Part shown: in pieces, positions 8,306 through 16,030 of the stretch
Position numbering within the stretch: position 1 is the stretch's first letter
How the letters are laid out: each line of letters starts with the position of its first letter
Source: Chromobacterium phragmitis
GTDB taxonomy: Bacteria; Pseudomonadota; Gammaproteobacteria; Burkholderiales; Chromobacteriaceae
DNA length: 64,000 nt
Direction of reading: 5' to 3'
Assembly (NCBI RefSeq): GCF_003325475.1
Contig: NZ_CP029495.1
Span: 4,030,001-4,094,000 of the forward strand
Program-made: the position numbers and the translations under genes
Notes under the pieces: generated by a model
Told to the model about the DNA's origin: nothing
Database searches by the model: none
The model's input: the letters and a program-made list of their open reading frames with translations, nothing else

Positions 8306-8851
8306 ATGGCACAAGATACCAATAACCTCATCTGGCTCGACATGGAGATGACGGGACTGAATCCGGATCAGGACCGCATCATCGAGGTGGCGATGATCGT
8401 CACTGATAGCAATCTTAACGTGGTGGCCGAGTCCCCGGTGCTGGTCATTCACCAGCCGGACGCCACGCTGGACGCCATGGACGACTGGAATAAAAACACC
8501 CATGGCAAGAGCGGCCTGATCGAAAAAGTGAAGAACTCCGCGATCAGCGAAGCCGAGGCGGAGCAAGTGCTGCTGGACTTCATGATGCAATATGTCCCAG
8601 AGCGAGCCACGCCGATGTGCGGCAACACCATTCACCAAGATCGTCGATTCATGGCGCGCTGGATGCCGCGTCTGGAAGCTTACTTCCATTATCGCAATCT
8701 GGACGTATCCACGCTGAAGGAGCTGTGCAAGCGCTGGCGGCCGGAAATCGCCAAAGGCGTAGTCAAGCGCGGCAAGCATGAAGCGCTGGCGGACATTCTG
8801 GAGTCGATTGAGGAAATGCGCTATTACCGCGAACACTTTTTGAAGGTGTAA
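8306..8851 (+). CDS. orn: Oligoribonuclease
   Basis: A 181-residue DEDDh exonuclease that degrades 2-5 nt RNAs, including pGpG from c-di-GMP turnover. Motifs are WLDMEMTGL (Exo I), NTIHQDRRFM (Exo II) and KRGKHEALADI (Exo III), with the Orn-specific RNLDVSTLKEL. Start chosen at MAQDTN as in other Orn proteins. It is divergent from the M48 protease gene with about 67 bases between them. A terminator follows. Confidence 0.95.
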   Translation: MAQDTNNLIWLDMEMTGLNPDQDRIIEVAMIVTDSNLNVVAESPVLVIHQPDATLDAMDDWNKNTHGKSGLIEKVKNSAISEAEAEQVLLDFMMQYVPERATPMCGNTIHQDRRFMARWMPRLEAYFHYRNLDVSTLKELCKRWRPEIAKGVVKRGKHEALADILESIEEMRYYREHFLKV

Positions 8852-8867
8852 GCATCTTCGCGCGGGG

Positions 8868-8891
8868 GCCGGCCGACGCGCCGGCTTTTTT
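8868..8891 (+). terminator. Terminator after orn
   Basis: Stem GCCGGC / GCCGGC with a 6-base loop and T6, 16 bases beyond the orn stop and about 30 bases before pgi. Confidence 0.75.
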
Positions 8892-8921
8892 ACATGCATC
8901 GATATTCCATTGGCAGATACC

Positions 8922-10574
8922 ATGGCCGCACACCGCCACATCGACATCAACTCCACTCAGATCTGGGCCAAGCTGCACCAGCATCAGCGCGCGACCCGCC
9001 ACATGCACATGCGGGAGCTGTTCGCGCTGGACCCTCATCGTTTTCAGCGCTTCTCGCTGGAGCTGGACGGACTGCTGCTCGATTATTCGAAAAACCGCGT
9101 GACCGAGCGCACGCTAGAGCTGTTGTTCGAGCTGGCGCAGAAGGCGGATCTCCGGGGGTGGATGGATAGAATGCGGCGCGGCGAGCGCATCAACGTCAGC
9201 GAGGACAGGGCTGTGCTGCATACTGCGTTGCGCCTGCCGAAAGGGACGTCGCTGCGGGTGGATGGGCGGGATGTGGCGGCGGATGTACACAAGGTGCTGT
9301 CCAGACTCAAGGATTTCAGCGAGCAAGTGAGGGACGGCCGCTGGAAAGGTTTCTCGGGGCAGCGAATCCGCAATGTGGTCAACCTGGGCATAGGCGGCTC
9401 CGATCTGGGGCCGCTGGTGGCGACCGACGCGTTGGCGGCCTACGCGCATCCAGAGCTGAGCGTGCACTTTGTTTCCAATGTGGATGGACAGCATCTGGCG
9501 CGCACGCTGGGCAAGCTGGATCCGGCGACGACGCTGTTCATCGTCGCCTCCAAATCCTTTACCACGCCGGAGACCTTGCTTAACGCCCAGGCCGCGCGCG
9601 AATGGTTTCTGCGGAAGGGACGCGAGGGTGACATCGCCAGGCATTTCGTCGCGGTGTCCACCAACGATGCCGCGGTGAGCGCCTTTGGCATCGATACCCG
9701 CCACATGTTCGGCTTTTGGGACTGGGTGGGCGGCCGTTACTCGGTGTGGTCGGCAATCGGCTTGTCGGTGATGCTGGCCATAGGCTACGACAACTTCCGC
9801 GCCTTCCTCGACGGCGGCCATGCGATGGATCGCCACTTTTTCGAAGCCCCGTTCGAGGCCAATATGCCGGTGCTGCTGGCATTGATAGGCATCTGGTACA
9901 ACACATTCTACCGGGCGCATACTCATGCCATCATGCCTTACGATCATGGGCTCAGGCGTTTGCCGGCCCATATCCAGCAGTTGGACATGGAGTCCAACGG
10001 CAAGCGGGTGGGGCGGTTGGGCGAAGCGCTGGATTTCGACACCGGGCCTGTGATCTGGGGCGAGGAGGGCGCCAACAGCCAGCACGCGTTTTTCCAGTTG
10101 CTGCATCAGGGCACCCGCTTGGTGCCGTGCGACTTCATTCTTCCGTTGAACAGCCACTATCCGCTGGGCAATCAGCATGATGTATTGGTCGCCAATTGCC
10201 TGGCGCAGACGGAGGCGCTGATGCGCGGCAAAAACGAGGCGGAGGCGATCCAGGAACTGGGCCATCTCTCCGGCGAGCAGCTGGACATGTTGCTGCCGCA
10301 GAAACTATTTCCCGGCAATCAGCCGTCCAACACGCTGGCGCTGGACAAAGTGACGCCGTACAGCATGGGCATGCTGATGGCCCTGTACGAACACAAGGTG
10401 TTCGTACAGGGTGTGATTTGGGGCATCAACTCCTTCGACCAGTGGGGCGTGGAGTATGGCAAGCAGCTGGCCAAACGCATTCTGCCGGAGTTGTCCGGCG
10501 GCACCGGCGCGCTGGCTCACGACAGCTCCACCAATGGCCTGATACAACACTACAGGGAACGTCATGGCAAATAG
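8922..10574 (+). CDS. pgi: Glucose-6-phosphate isomerase
   Basis: A 550-residue enzyme (E. coli Pgi has 549) interconverting glucose-6-phosphate and fructose-6-phosphate. It shows NLGIGGSDLGP for phosphate binding, SKSFTTPETLLNA, the catalytic-glutamate segment WGEEGANSQHAFFQLLHQGT and the C-terminal VQGVIWGINSFDQWGVEYGK signature. Start chosen at ATG 8922; a TTG four codons upstream is less likely. The 3' end overlaps pncC by 11 bases, so the two are co-transcribed. Confidence 0.95.
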   Translation: MAAHRHIDINSTQIWAKLHQHQRATRHMHMRELFALDPHRFQRFSLELDGLLLDYSKNRVTERTLELLFELAQKADLRGWMDRMRRGERINVSEDRAVLHTALRLPKGTSLRVDGRDVAADVHKVLSRLKDFSEQVRDGRWKGFSGQRIRNVVNLGIGGSDLGPLVATDALAAYAHPELSVHFVSNVDGQHLARTLGKLDPATTLFIVASKSFTTPETLLNAQAAREWFLRKGREGDIARHFVAVSTNDAAVSAFGIDTRHMFGFWDWVGGRYSVWSAIGLSVMLAIGYDNFRAFLDGGHAMDRHFFEAPFEANMPVLLALIGIWYNTFYRAHTHAIMPYDHGLRRLPAHIQQLDMESNGKRVGRLGEALDFDTGPVIWGEEGANSQHAFFQLLHQGTRLVPCDFILPLNSHYPLGNQHDVLVANCLAQTEALMRGKNEAEAIQELGHLSGEQLDMLLPQKLFPGNQPSNTLALDKVTPYSMGMLMALYEHKVFVQGVIWGINSFDQWGVEYGKQLAKRILPELSGGTGALAHDSSTNGLIQHYRERHGK

Positions 10575-11064
10575 CAGACAACTGGCGGCCGATTTGGGAA
10601 AGGCCTTGCAGGCTCGAGGCGAAAGCGTCGCCACTGCGGAATCCTGCACCGGCGGCATGATCGCGGCGGCCATCACCGATGTCGCAGGCAGCTCGGGCTG
10701 GTTCAGCCACGGCGTTGTCAGTTACGGCAATCAGGCAAAACAACAGCTGCTGGGCGTGCAGGCGACGTCGCTGATGGACCATGGCGCCGTTAGCGAGCGC
10801 GTGGTGCGCGAAATGGCAGCCGGCGCGCAGGGCTTGGCCGGGGCGGACTGGGCCGTGGCGGTATCAGGCATCGCCGGTCCGGATGGCGGCTCGCCGGAGA
10901 AGCCGGTGGGGTTGGTTTGGCTGGCCATCGCCCACCCGGGCGGACAGACCGAGGCCTGGAGCCGGCAATTCGGCGGCAATCGGCAGTCCGTGCGCGAGCA
11001 AACTGTGGCGGAGGCGCTGACTCGGCTGATCGAGCGCGTGCTCGGCCATGCCGCGCAAGTGTGA
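10564..11064 (+). CDS. pncC: Nicotinamide-nucleotide amidohydrolase (CinA C-terminal domain)
   Basis: A 166-residue stand-alone CinA C-terminal domain that deamidates NMN to nicotinate mononucleotide in pyridine-nucleotide recycling. Diagnostic segments: TAESCTGG with the catalytic serine, SSGWFSHGVVSYGNQAK, GIAGPDGGSPEKPVGLVW and the FGGNRQSVREQTV C-terminus. A ribosome-binding site (AGGGAA) lies inside the end of pgi, which it overlaps. Confidence 0.92.
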   Translation: MANSRQLAADLGKALQARGESVATAESCTGGMIAAAITDVAGSSGWFSHGVVSYGNQAKQQLLGVQATSLMDHGAVSERVVREMAAGAQGLAGADWAVAVSGIAGPDGGSPEKPVGLVWLAIAHPGGQTEAWSRQFGGNRQSVREQTVAEALTRLIERVLGHAAQV

Positions 11065-11080
11065 CCCGGAGGGGGATTCA

Positions 11081-11815
11081 ATGGAGTTGTACGCCTTCCC
11101 CGCGCTGGCGATTCTGTTTGTGGGCATGTTTACCCGCGAAGTCATCGCGCCGGCGTCGAAAAACCGCTGCGACCGCCGTTGGCTGCTGCTGGCCAGCCTG
11201 CTGGGCGCGAGCACCGTCATGGTCACGCTGGCGCTGGGTTATCTATTCGCAGTCCAGATTGAGCGCGCGGCGGTGATTTCAGCCGCCCGCGATTGGCCGG
11301 ATGCGGCCGTAGGCGCGGCCAGCTTTTTGCTGACCAGTTTCGTTTTCTACTGGTGGCATCGGGCGACCCACGCGTCGGACCTGCTGTGGCGCCTGTTTCA
11401 TCAATTGCACCACAGTCCCAGGAGAGTGGAGGCGTTGACGGCATTTTACGCCCATCCGCTGGATGCGGCGGCGGCGGTGCTGATCAGCGCCTTCTCCAGC
11501 TACTTGGCACTGGGCGCATCGCCGGTCGCTGCGGCTTGGGCCTTGTTCTTCACCAGCGGTTTCGATTTGTTCCTGCATGGGGATGTGAGGACGCCGCGTT
11601 GGTTGGGCTATTTCATCCAGCGGCCCGAAATGCATACCGTTCACCATGCCCGCGGCCATCATGCGCAGAATTACGGCTTGCCGATATGGGACTGGCTGTT
11701 CGGCACCTGGAGCAATCCAGAGCATAGAGCCGAGCGGCTTGGGTTCGATGACGAAAAGGCCGACGATATCCATGCGATGCTGCTATGTCGGGACGTGCAC
11801 AAGAGCGGTGGCTGA
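11081..11815 (+). CDS. Sterol desaturase / fatty acid hydroxylase superfamily membrane protein
   Basis: A 244-residue membrane protein with the three histidine clusters of the di-iron fatty acid hydroxylase superfamily: HRATH, HQLHH and the HTVHHARGHH region. Hydrophobic segments lie at about residues 1-20, 30-55, 70-90 and 125-160. It should hydroxylate or desaturate a lipid at the membrane; the substrate cannot be read from sequence. A strong ribosome-binding site GGAGGGGG at 11068-11075 fixes the start 17 bases after pncC. The stop is 4 bases from the convergent xerC stop, with no terminator between them. Confidence 0.85.
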   Translation: MELYAFPALAILFVGMFTREVIAPASKNRCDRRWLLLASLLGASTVMVTLALGYLFAVQIERAAVISAARDWPDAAVGAASFLLTSFVFYWWHRATHASDLLWRLFHQLHHSPRRVEALTAFYAHPLDAAAAVLISAFSSYLALGASPVAAAWALFFTSGFDLFLHGDVRTPRWLGYFIQRPEMHTVHHARGHHAQNYGLPIWDWLFGTWSNPEHRAERLGFDDEKADDIHAMLLCRDVHKSGG

Positions 11816-11819
11816 TGCG

Positions 11820-12713
11820 TCACTCGGCCTCGTCGTCGGGTTTCGCGTCCTTGCGCGCGCGCGGGTGCGCGCCGTCGTAAACCTTGGCAAGGTGCTGGAA
11901 GTCCAGTGCGGTGTAAATCTGGGTGCTGGACAGGTTGGCATGGCCCAACAGCTCCTGCACCGCGCGCAAGTCTCCTGATGATTGCAGCAGGTGAGAGGCG
12001 AAGGAGTGCCGGAGCATGTGGGGGTGGACGTGCTGGCTGGCCCCGGTTTTGATCGCCCAGTCCCGTAAACGTTTTTCCACTTGGCGCCCCCCCAGGCGCC
12101 GGCCGTGCCGCCCCAGAAACAAAGCGTTTTCCGACGAAGGCGCCACGCGCAGGCGAAGCCAGTCGCGCAGGCGAGCCATCGCCTCGGCGCCGATGGGCGC
12201 CAGCCTCTCTTTGCTTCCCTTGCCGCGGATGCGCAACAAGTTATCGGAAAAGTCGATATCGTCCAGATTGAGAGACACGGCTTCGGATAGCCGCAGCCCG
12301 CAACTATAGATCAACTCGTAAATCGCGCGGTCGCGAGCATCCAGCTCGCTGTCGCCGTCTATCCGATCCAGCAGCGCCGCCGCGCCGTCTACAGGCAGGG
12401 CCTTGGGCAGCAGCTTGTCTCGCTTGGGCGCGCGCAGTCCGCTTGAAGGATCGTCCTCCCGCAGCGCGTTGCGCTGCAGCCAGCGGTAGAGCTGCCGCCA
12501 GGAAGACAGCCTCCTGGCCAGGCTGCGGCTGTTCTGGCCTTGCGCGTGCAGCTTGGCCAGCGCTTTGCGCAAATCTGTCGACGTCGCTTGGCGCGGAGGT
12601 TTTCCCAGCAGCGCCGCCAATCGCTCGATGTCGGCGCGATAGGCGGCGAGCGTGTGCGGGCTTCGGCCGGAGACTGCGAGATGATCCAGGAAGAGGCGAA
12701 GCGAATCGTCCAT
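11820..12713 (-). CDS. xerC: Tyrosine recombinase XerC
   Basis: A 297-residue tyrosine recombinase of XerC size. The N-terminal SAM-like domain is followed by the catalytic domain with Arg in SCGLRLSEAVSLN, Lys in GKGSKERL, the HMLRHSFASHLL box, LGHANLSSTQIYT and the nucleophilic tyrosine therein. Together with XerD it resolves chromosome dimers at dif. It begins one base after the MoxR stop, so it is the last gene of the thioesterase-TerB-MoxR-XerC unit. A run of seven C/G lies in its 5'-distal part (12086-12092). Confidence 0.93.
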   Translation of the reverse strand: MDDSLRLFLDHLAVSGRSPHTLAAYRADIERLAALLGKPPRQATSTDLRKALAKLHAQGQNSRSLARRLSSWRQLYRWLQRNALREDDPSSGLRAPKRDKLLPKALPVDGAAALLDRIDGDSELDARDRAIYELIYSCGLRLSEAVSLNLDDIDFSDNLLRIRGKGSKERLAPIGAEAMARLRDWLRLRVAPSSENALFLGRHGRRLGGRQVEKRLRDWAIKTGASQHVHPHMLRHSFASHLLQSSGDLRAVQELLGHANLSSTQIYTALDFQHLAKVYDGAHPRARKDAKPDDEAE

Positions 12714-12714
12714 C

Positions 12715-13566
12715 TCAGTTCCGGCGCAGCCGCGCCATCTGCATCAGGCGCTCGAATAATTGCAGATCCTGCTCGTTCTTGAGCAGGGCGCCGGCAAGCG
12801 GCGGCGGCGCGTTGCGCTCGTGGAGGCTGGCCAGCTCTTCCGCGCCTACGTTTTCGCCTGATAGCAGCTTCAACCAGTCCAGCAGCTCCGAGGTGGTGGG
12901 TTTTTTCTTCAGGCCGGGCAGCTCCCGGATCGAGAAGAACACTTCCAGCGCCTGGCGAACCAGCTGTTGCTGGATGTCCGGAAAGTGGACATCGATGATG
13001 CTTTGCATCGTTTCCGCGTCGGGAAAACGAATGTAGTGGAAGAAGCAACGACGCAGGAAAGCGTCCGGCAATTCCTTTTCGTTGTTGGAAGTGATGATGA
13101 TGATGGGGCGCTGTCTGGCGCGCACGAACTGCTGGGTTTCGTGGACGAAGAATTCCATTTGATCCAGTTCGCGCAGCAGATCGTTGGGAAACTCTATGTC
13201 AGCCTTGTCGATTTCGTCTATCAGCAGCACTGGCGCGGAATCCGCCTCGAAAGCCTGCCACAACTTGCCTTTCACGATGTAGTTGGCGATATCGTGAACT
13301 TTGGCGTCGCCCAGCTGCGAGTCGCGCAGACGAGAGACGGCGTCGTATTCGTACAGGCCGTGCTGGGCCTTGGTTGTGGACTTGATCGGCCAGACGATCA
13401 GCTCGCGCCCCAGGCTGGCGGCGACCTCCTCGGCCAGCATGGTCTTGCCGGTGCCGGGCTCGCCCTTGATCAGCAGCGGTCGGCGCAGGGTAATGGAGGC
13501 ATTGACGGCCAGCATCAAGTCCTCGGTGGCGATATAGCGTTCAGTGCCAGTAAAGCGAGTGTTCAT
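12715..13566 (-). CDS. MoxR-family AAA+ ATPase
   Basis: A 283-residue AAA+ ATPase with Walker A GEPGTGKT (around residue 37), Walker B LLIDEIDKAD, sensor 1 ITSNNEKELPDAFLRR and an arginine finger region. MoxR ATPases act as chaperones that mature metal- or cofactor-containing complexes, usually with a VWA-domain partner; no VWA gene is adjacent here. Only weak Shine-Dalgarno sequence precedes the ATG; instead TATATAAATA lies directly upstream. Confidence 0.85.
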   Translation of the reverse strand: MNTRFTGTERYIATEDLMLAVNASITLRRPLLIKGEPGTGKTMLAEEVAASLGRELIVWPIKSTTKAQHGLYEYDAVSRLRDSQLGDAKVHDIANYIVKGKLWQAFEADSAPVLLIDEIDKADIEFPNDLLRELDQMEFFVHETQQFVRARQRPIIIITSNNEKELPDAFLRRCFFHYIRFPDAETMQSIIDVHFPDIQQQLVRQALEVFFSIRELPGLKKKPTTSELLDWLKLLSGENVGAEELASLHERNAPPPLAGALLKNEQDLQLFERLMQMARLRRN

Positions 13567-13631
13567 TATTTATATAGTCTGGATGGCGTGAATGGGGGGG
13601 GCGAAGCGGCCGATCAGACGGCCGCGCGGGC

Positions 13632-14045
13632 TTAACGGGCGAATTCCCTTTCCAGGTCTTCCAGCGTGATGTCCCAGCTTTTCATCATGTAGCTGAGCAG
13701 GGCCATTTCGCTGTCGCTGATCGTCCCGTCGGCTTTGCTGATGTCCATCGCCAGCACGCAGGCGAGGATGCGCTTGCGGCGGTCGCTGACTTCGGCCAGT
13801 AGATTGTCTATGCGTTCGCGCTCCAGCAGCTTGATGGAGCCATCGTCGGAGGCCTCGTCCGAGATGTCGTCGCAGAAGTCGCGCAACACTTGGGCGAATT
13901 GTTTGCGTGGCAGGCTGATCAGGTGATAGACGTGCAGTTTTTCCAGAAGCTCCAGTTCGCGGGGGTCCATATTGCCATCCGCGATCATGAACATGGAGAG
14001 CAGCCTGGCAATCGCCTCCGGGCTGTTTGGCGAATAGTTTCTCAT
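13632..14045 (-). CDS. TerB-like (tellurite resistance TerB / DjlA N-terminal family) protein
   Basis: A 137-residue all-helical acidic protein with two repeated half-motifs: MFMIADGNMDPRELELLEKL near residue 20 and MDISKADGTISDSEMALLSYM near residue 100. These are the aspartate-containing helices of the TerB superfamily. Function is unknown; membership alone does not imply tellurite resistance. It sits between a thioesterase gene and a MoxR ATPase gene in one transcription direction. Confidence 0.65.
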   Translation of the reverse strand: MRNYSPNSPEAIARLLSMFMIADGNMDPRELELLEKLHVYHLISLPRKQFAQVLRDFCDDISDEASDDGSIKLLERERIDNLLAEVSDRRKRILACVLAMDISKADGTISDSEMALLSYMMKSWDITLEDLEREFAR

Positions 14046-14062
14046 GGCGCGATTCCTTCTTG

Positions 14063-14491
14063 CTATTGACAGAGCCTGGCCGAAAACGATTCCGGCATGC
14101 GGGCGGTTTGGCGCGCGTGATAATCGAAGAACACGATGCCCGTTTTCAATCTTGCCACTTCTTTGCCGCCGTTGTCATCGGTCACTTGATAAATGAAATC
14201 CAAGCCTTTGTCGTGGATGTTGGCAATGCCGATTCGAATCCTCAACACGTCGCCATGAAAGGCCTCCGCGCTATAGCGAATGGCCGCGTCGGAGACGACG
14301 ATGCCCACTCCGTCGATATTCAACTCATCGACATAACCCCATTCCCGGAGCAGGCGCAACCTGGCCTCCTGGGCCATTCTCAACAGAGCATCGTTGGCGA
14401 GATGATTCGCGTAATTGATGTCCCCGATGCGGATTTCCAGTCGGGCTTCGTAGAGGATGCGACCGGGCGCTTCTATTTGGATTCTGGCCAT
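14063..14491 (-). CDS. Acyl-CoA thioesterase, 4-hydroxybenzoyl-CoA thioesterase family
   Basis: A 142-residue hotdog-fold protein. The segment RIGDINYANHLANDALLRMAQEA matches the active-site helix of YbgC/4HBT-type thioesterases (Asp in GDINYANH). The later strands VRIRIGIANIHDKGLDFIYQV-like also fit. It should hydrolyse an acyl-CoA or acyl-ACP; the substrate is unknown. First gene of a four-gene minus-strand unit, 17 bases ahead of the TerB-like gene. Confidence 0.8.
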   Translation of the reverse strand: MARIQIEAPGRILYEARLEIRIGDINYANHLANDALLRMAQEARLRLLREWGYVDELNIDGVGIVVSDAAIRYSAEAFHGDVLRIRIGIANIHDKGLDFIYQVTDDNGGKEVARLKTGIVFFDYHARQTARMPESFSARLCQ

Positions 14492-14622
14492 GTCGTATAC
14501 TGAGTCGTGGGGAATGATGATGCGACCTTTATGTCAAAGCTACCTAAGCTGTGTCAAATTCGGATGCGGCTGGCTTTGATAGACTGGAGGCGCAAGCCAA
14601 AACCATAGAGGAGCTGAACGTC

Positions 14623-15072
14623 ATGTATCAAAAGATATTCGTACCGGTCGATGATAGCGACACTTCCAACATGGCATTGGACGAAGCGTGCAAGCTGGCG
14701 AAGGCTTTCGGCTCGACTCTCAGGCTTGCGCATGTGGTGGATCTGGCGCAGTTCGGCTGGGGCGGAACCGAGTTCCTGGACGCCACCGAGTTGCAGAAAT
14801 CCATCAAGCAGGCGGGGGAGCAAGTGTTGAGCCAGGCGGGCGAAAGGGCTCGGGCGCTTAGCGTGACGCCTGAATGCAAGATACTGGAGAGCTGGGGCGA
14901 CAAGATCGCCGCCGTATTGTCGGATGAGGCCAATGCCTGGGGCGCGGACCTGATCGTGATGGGGACGCATGGGCTGGGAGGCTTGATGCATTTGCTGATG
15001 GGCAGTGTCGCCGAGGGCGTGCTGAAGGTGGCGGACATGCCGGTGCTGCTGGTGCGCAATCCGGGAGACTGA
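14623..15072 (+). CDS. Universal stress protein (UspA family)
   Basis: A 149-residue single Usp domain. The N-terminus YQKIFVPVDDSDTSNMALDEA and the ATP-binding motif GTHGLGGLMHLLMGSVAEG (G-x2-G-x9-GS) are clear, so an ATP-binding member is expected. Start chosen at MYQKIF behind GAGGAG; the open frame extends 24 codons further upstream without family similarity. A bidirectional terminator follows. Confidence 0.9.
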   Translation: MYQKIFVPVDDSDTSNMALDEACKLAKAFGSTLRLAHVVDLAQFGWGGTEFLDATELQKSIKQAGEQVLSQAGERARALSVTPECKILESWGDKIAAVLSDEANAWGADLIVMGTHGLGGLMHLLMGSVAEGVLKVADMPVLLVRNPGD

Positions 15073-15104
15073 TGAGGCGGGCTGCCCATTGAGGGCTGCT
15101 GAAA

Positions 15105-15143
15105 TGAAAAAAGCCAGCCAAGGGATGCCAAGGCTGGCTTTTC
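15105..15143. terminator. Bidirectional terminator between usp and the XRE regulator gene
   Basis: Stem AAGCCAGCC / GGCTGGCTT with flanking A6 upstream and TTTTC downstream, so it can stop transcription from both sides. Confidence 0.85.
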
Positions 15144-15155
15144 TTGTGGCTGGAA

Positions 15156-15479
15156 TCAGCTGGCCGCCGCTTCGGCGCCGCCCTCCTGAGCCTCGATCTT
15201 GGTACGCACGGCCTTGCGCAGGCTCTTGTACAGATCAGGGTGGGTTTCCTTCAGGTACTCCACGATTTCGAAGTCTTCGCGGCGCACCTTGGACAGGTCG
15301 ATCTGCTCGACATGCACCAGGCGCAACAGTTCACGCACAGGCTTCGGCATGTTGCGGCCGCTTTCGTAGCGGGAGCCGCCGGACTGGGTAACACCGATTC
15401 GGCTCCAGAACTCTTGCTGGTTCAGGCCAAGCTTGCGGCGGATTTCCCGGGGATTCGGGATCTTTTCAAACAGTTTCAT
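15156..15479 (-). CDS. XRE-type helix-turn-helix transcriptional regulator
   Basis: A 107-residue protein. An N-terminal HTH (LGLNQQEFWSRIGVTQSGGSRYESGRNMPKPV region) is followed by a short charged C-terminal helix, KETHPDLYKSLRKAV, and an Ala-rich tail. The HTH resembles the XRE/Cro form but with SGGSRYE at the recognition helix. Small highly expressed regulators of this type are common in Neisseriales; the target is unknown. Two short palindromes lie upstream. Confidence 0.75.
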   Translation of the reverse strand: MKLFEKIPNPREIRRKLGLNQQEFWSRIGVTQSGGSRYESGRNMPKPVRELLRLVHVEQIDLSKVRREDFEIVEYLKETHPDLYKSLRKAVRTKIEAQEGGAEAAAS

Positions 15480-15748
15480 GAGTGTTCCTCTCGTATCTGA
15501 AACAAATGGTTCTAGTATTTTTTTAGGACTTCGCCCTGCCCATTAAAAATAGCAAAAAAAACCCAACAGGAATATTTTTGATGCAGGGAATTTAGTGAAG
15601 TTCCATGAATTTGAAAATTCAGTTTTGCTAATGTTAGCGGATTCTTATCGTTAGGGACAATGTTGACAGCATGCTCGACTGTGCATAAGCGAAAAAGTGT
15701 CGCAAATTTGCAATTGTCCTAGCGGAATGCATATAGAAGGGGAGGGGT
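15480..15748. promoter_or_regulatory. AT-rich intergenic region with two short palindromes, upstream of the XRE gene
   Basis: No gene is supported here. It contains TGAATTT-GA-AAATTCA (15606-15621) and GCTAA-TG-TTAGC (15627-15638), close together and 125-160 bases upstream of the XRE start. They are possible operators or an untranslated-leader structure. Base composition is distinctly AT-rich compared with the flanking genes. Confidence 0.5.
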
Positions 15749-15844
15749 GGCGAGCCCGACCCCCGGCACTTGCACTAAATAACTGTGGCTGCTTCCTTCC
15801 GGACCTGACCAGGTTCGCTACCGTGCAATGCGGGGAGGCCCGCC
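15749..15844 (-). ncRNA. ffs: Signal recognition particle 4.5S RNA
   Basis: The minus strand contains the near-invariant SRP domain IV core, GGTCAGGTCCGGAAGGAAGC. Outer ends pair: GGCGGGCC at the 5' end with GGGCTCGCC at the 3' end, and GCATTGCAC with GTGCAAGTGC further in, giving the long hairpin of bacterial 4.5S RNA in about 96 nt. It binds Ffh for co-translational targeting of inner-membrane proteins. Ends are set from pairing and may be off by a few bases; a short 5' precursor is expected. Confidence 0.95.
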
Positions 15845-15857
15845 ATAGAGAGGAAGA

Positions 15858-15886
15858 ATTCTATCCAAGCCTTTGCTATTTGACAA
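15858..15886 (-). promoter_or_regulatory. Sigma-70 promoter for ffs
   Basis: On the minus strand: -35 TTGTCA, 17-base spacer, -10 TAGAAT, placed about 13 bases before the mature 5' end of 4.5S RNA. This leaves a short leader that would be trimmed by RNase P, as in E. coli. Confidence 0.75.
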
Positions 15887-15934
15887 GCATTTTTACAAGT
15901 TTTTTGCCAGGGCAGAACTTGGAGGGGAGGCGGC

Positions 15935-16030
15935 ATGGCGAATGGCTATTGCCTGCCGCGGAGAGGCGGTGCAGACTCGAAAGCTGACCTCTCCCGATAT
16001 GCCAAGCGCCATGACTGCCACGACCGTTGA
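15935..16030 (+). other. Possible leader peptide / upstream ORF overlapping the argE start
   Basis: A 31-codon frame beginning at an ATG right behind a strong GGAGGGGAGG (15921-15930). It ends at TGA inside the argE coding start, in a different frame. The peptide has five arginines, including adjacent CGG-AGA codons. It could couple or modulate argE translation, or be chance. Confidence 0.35.
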
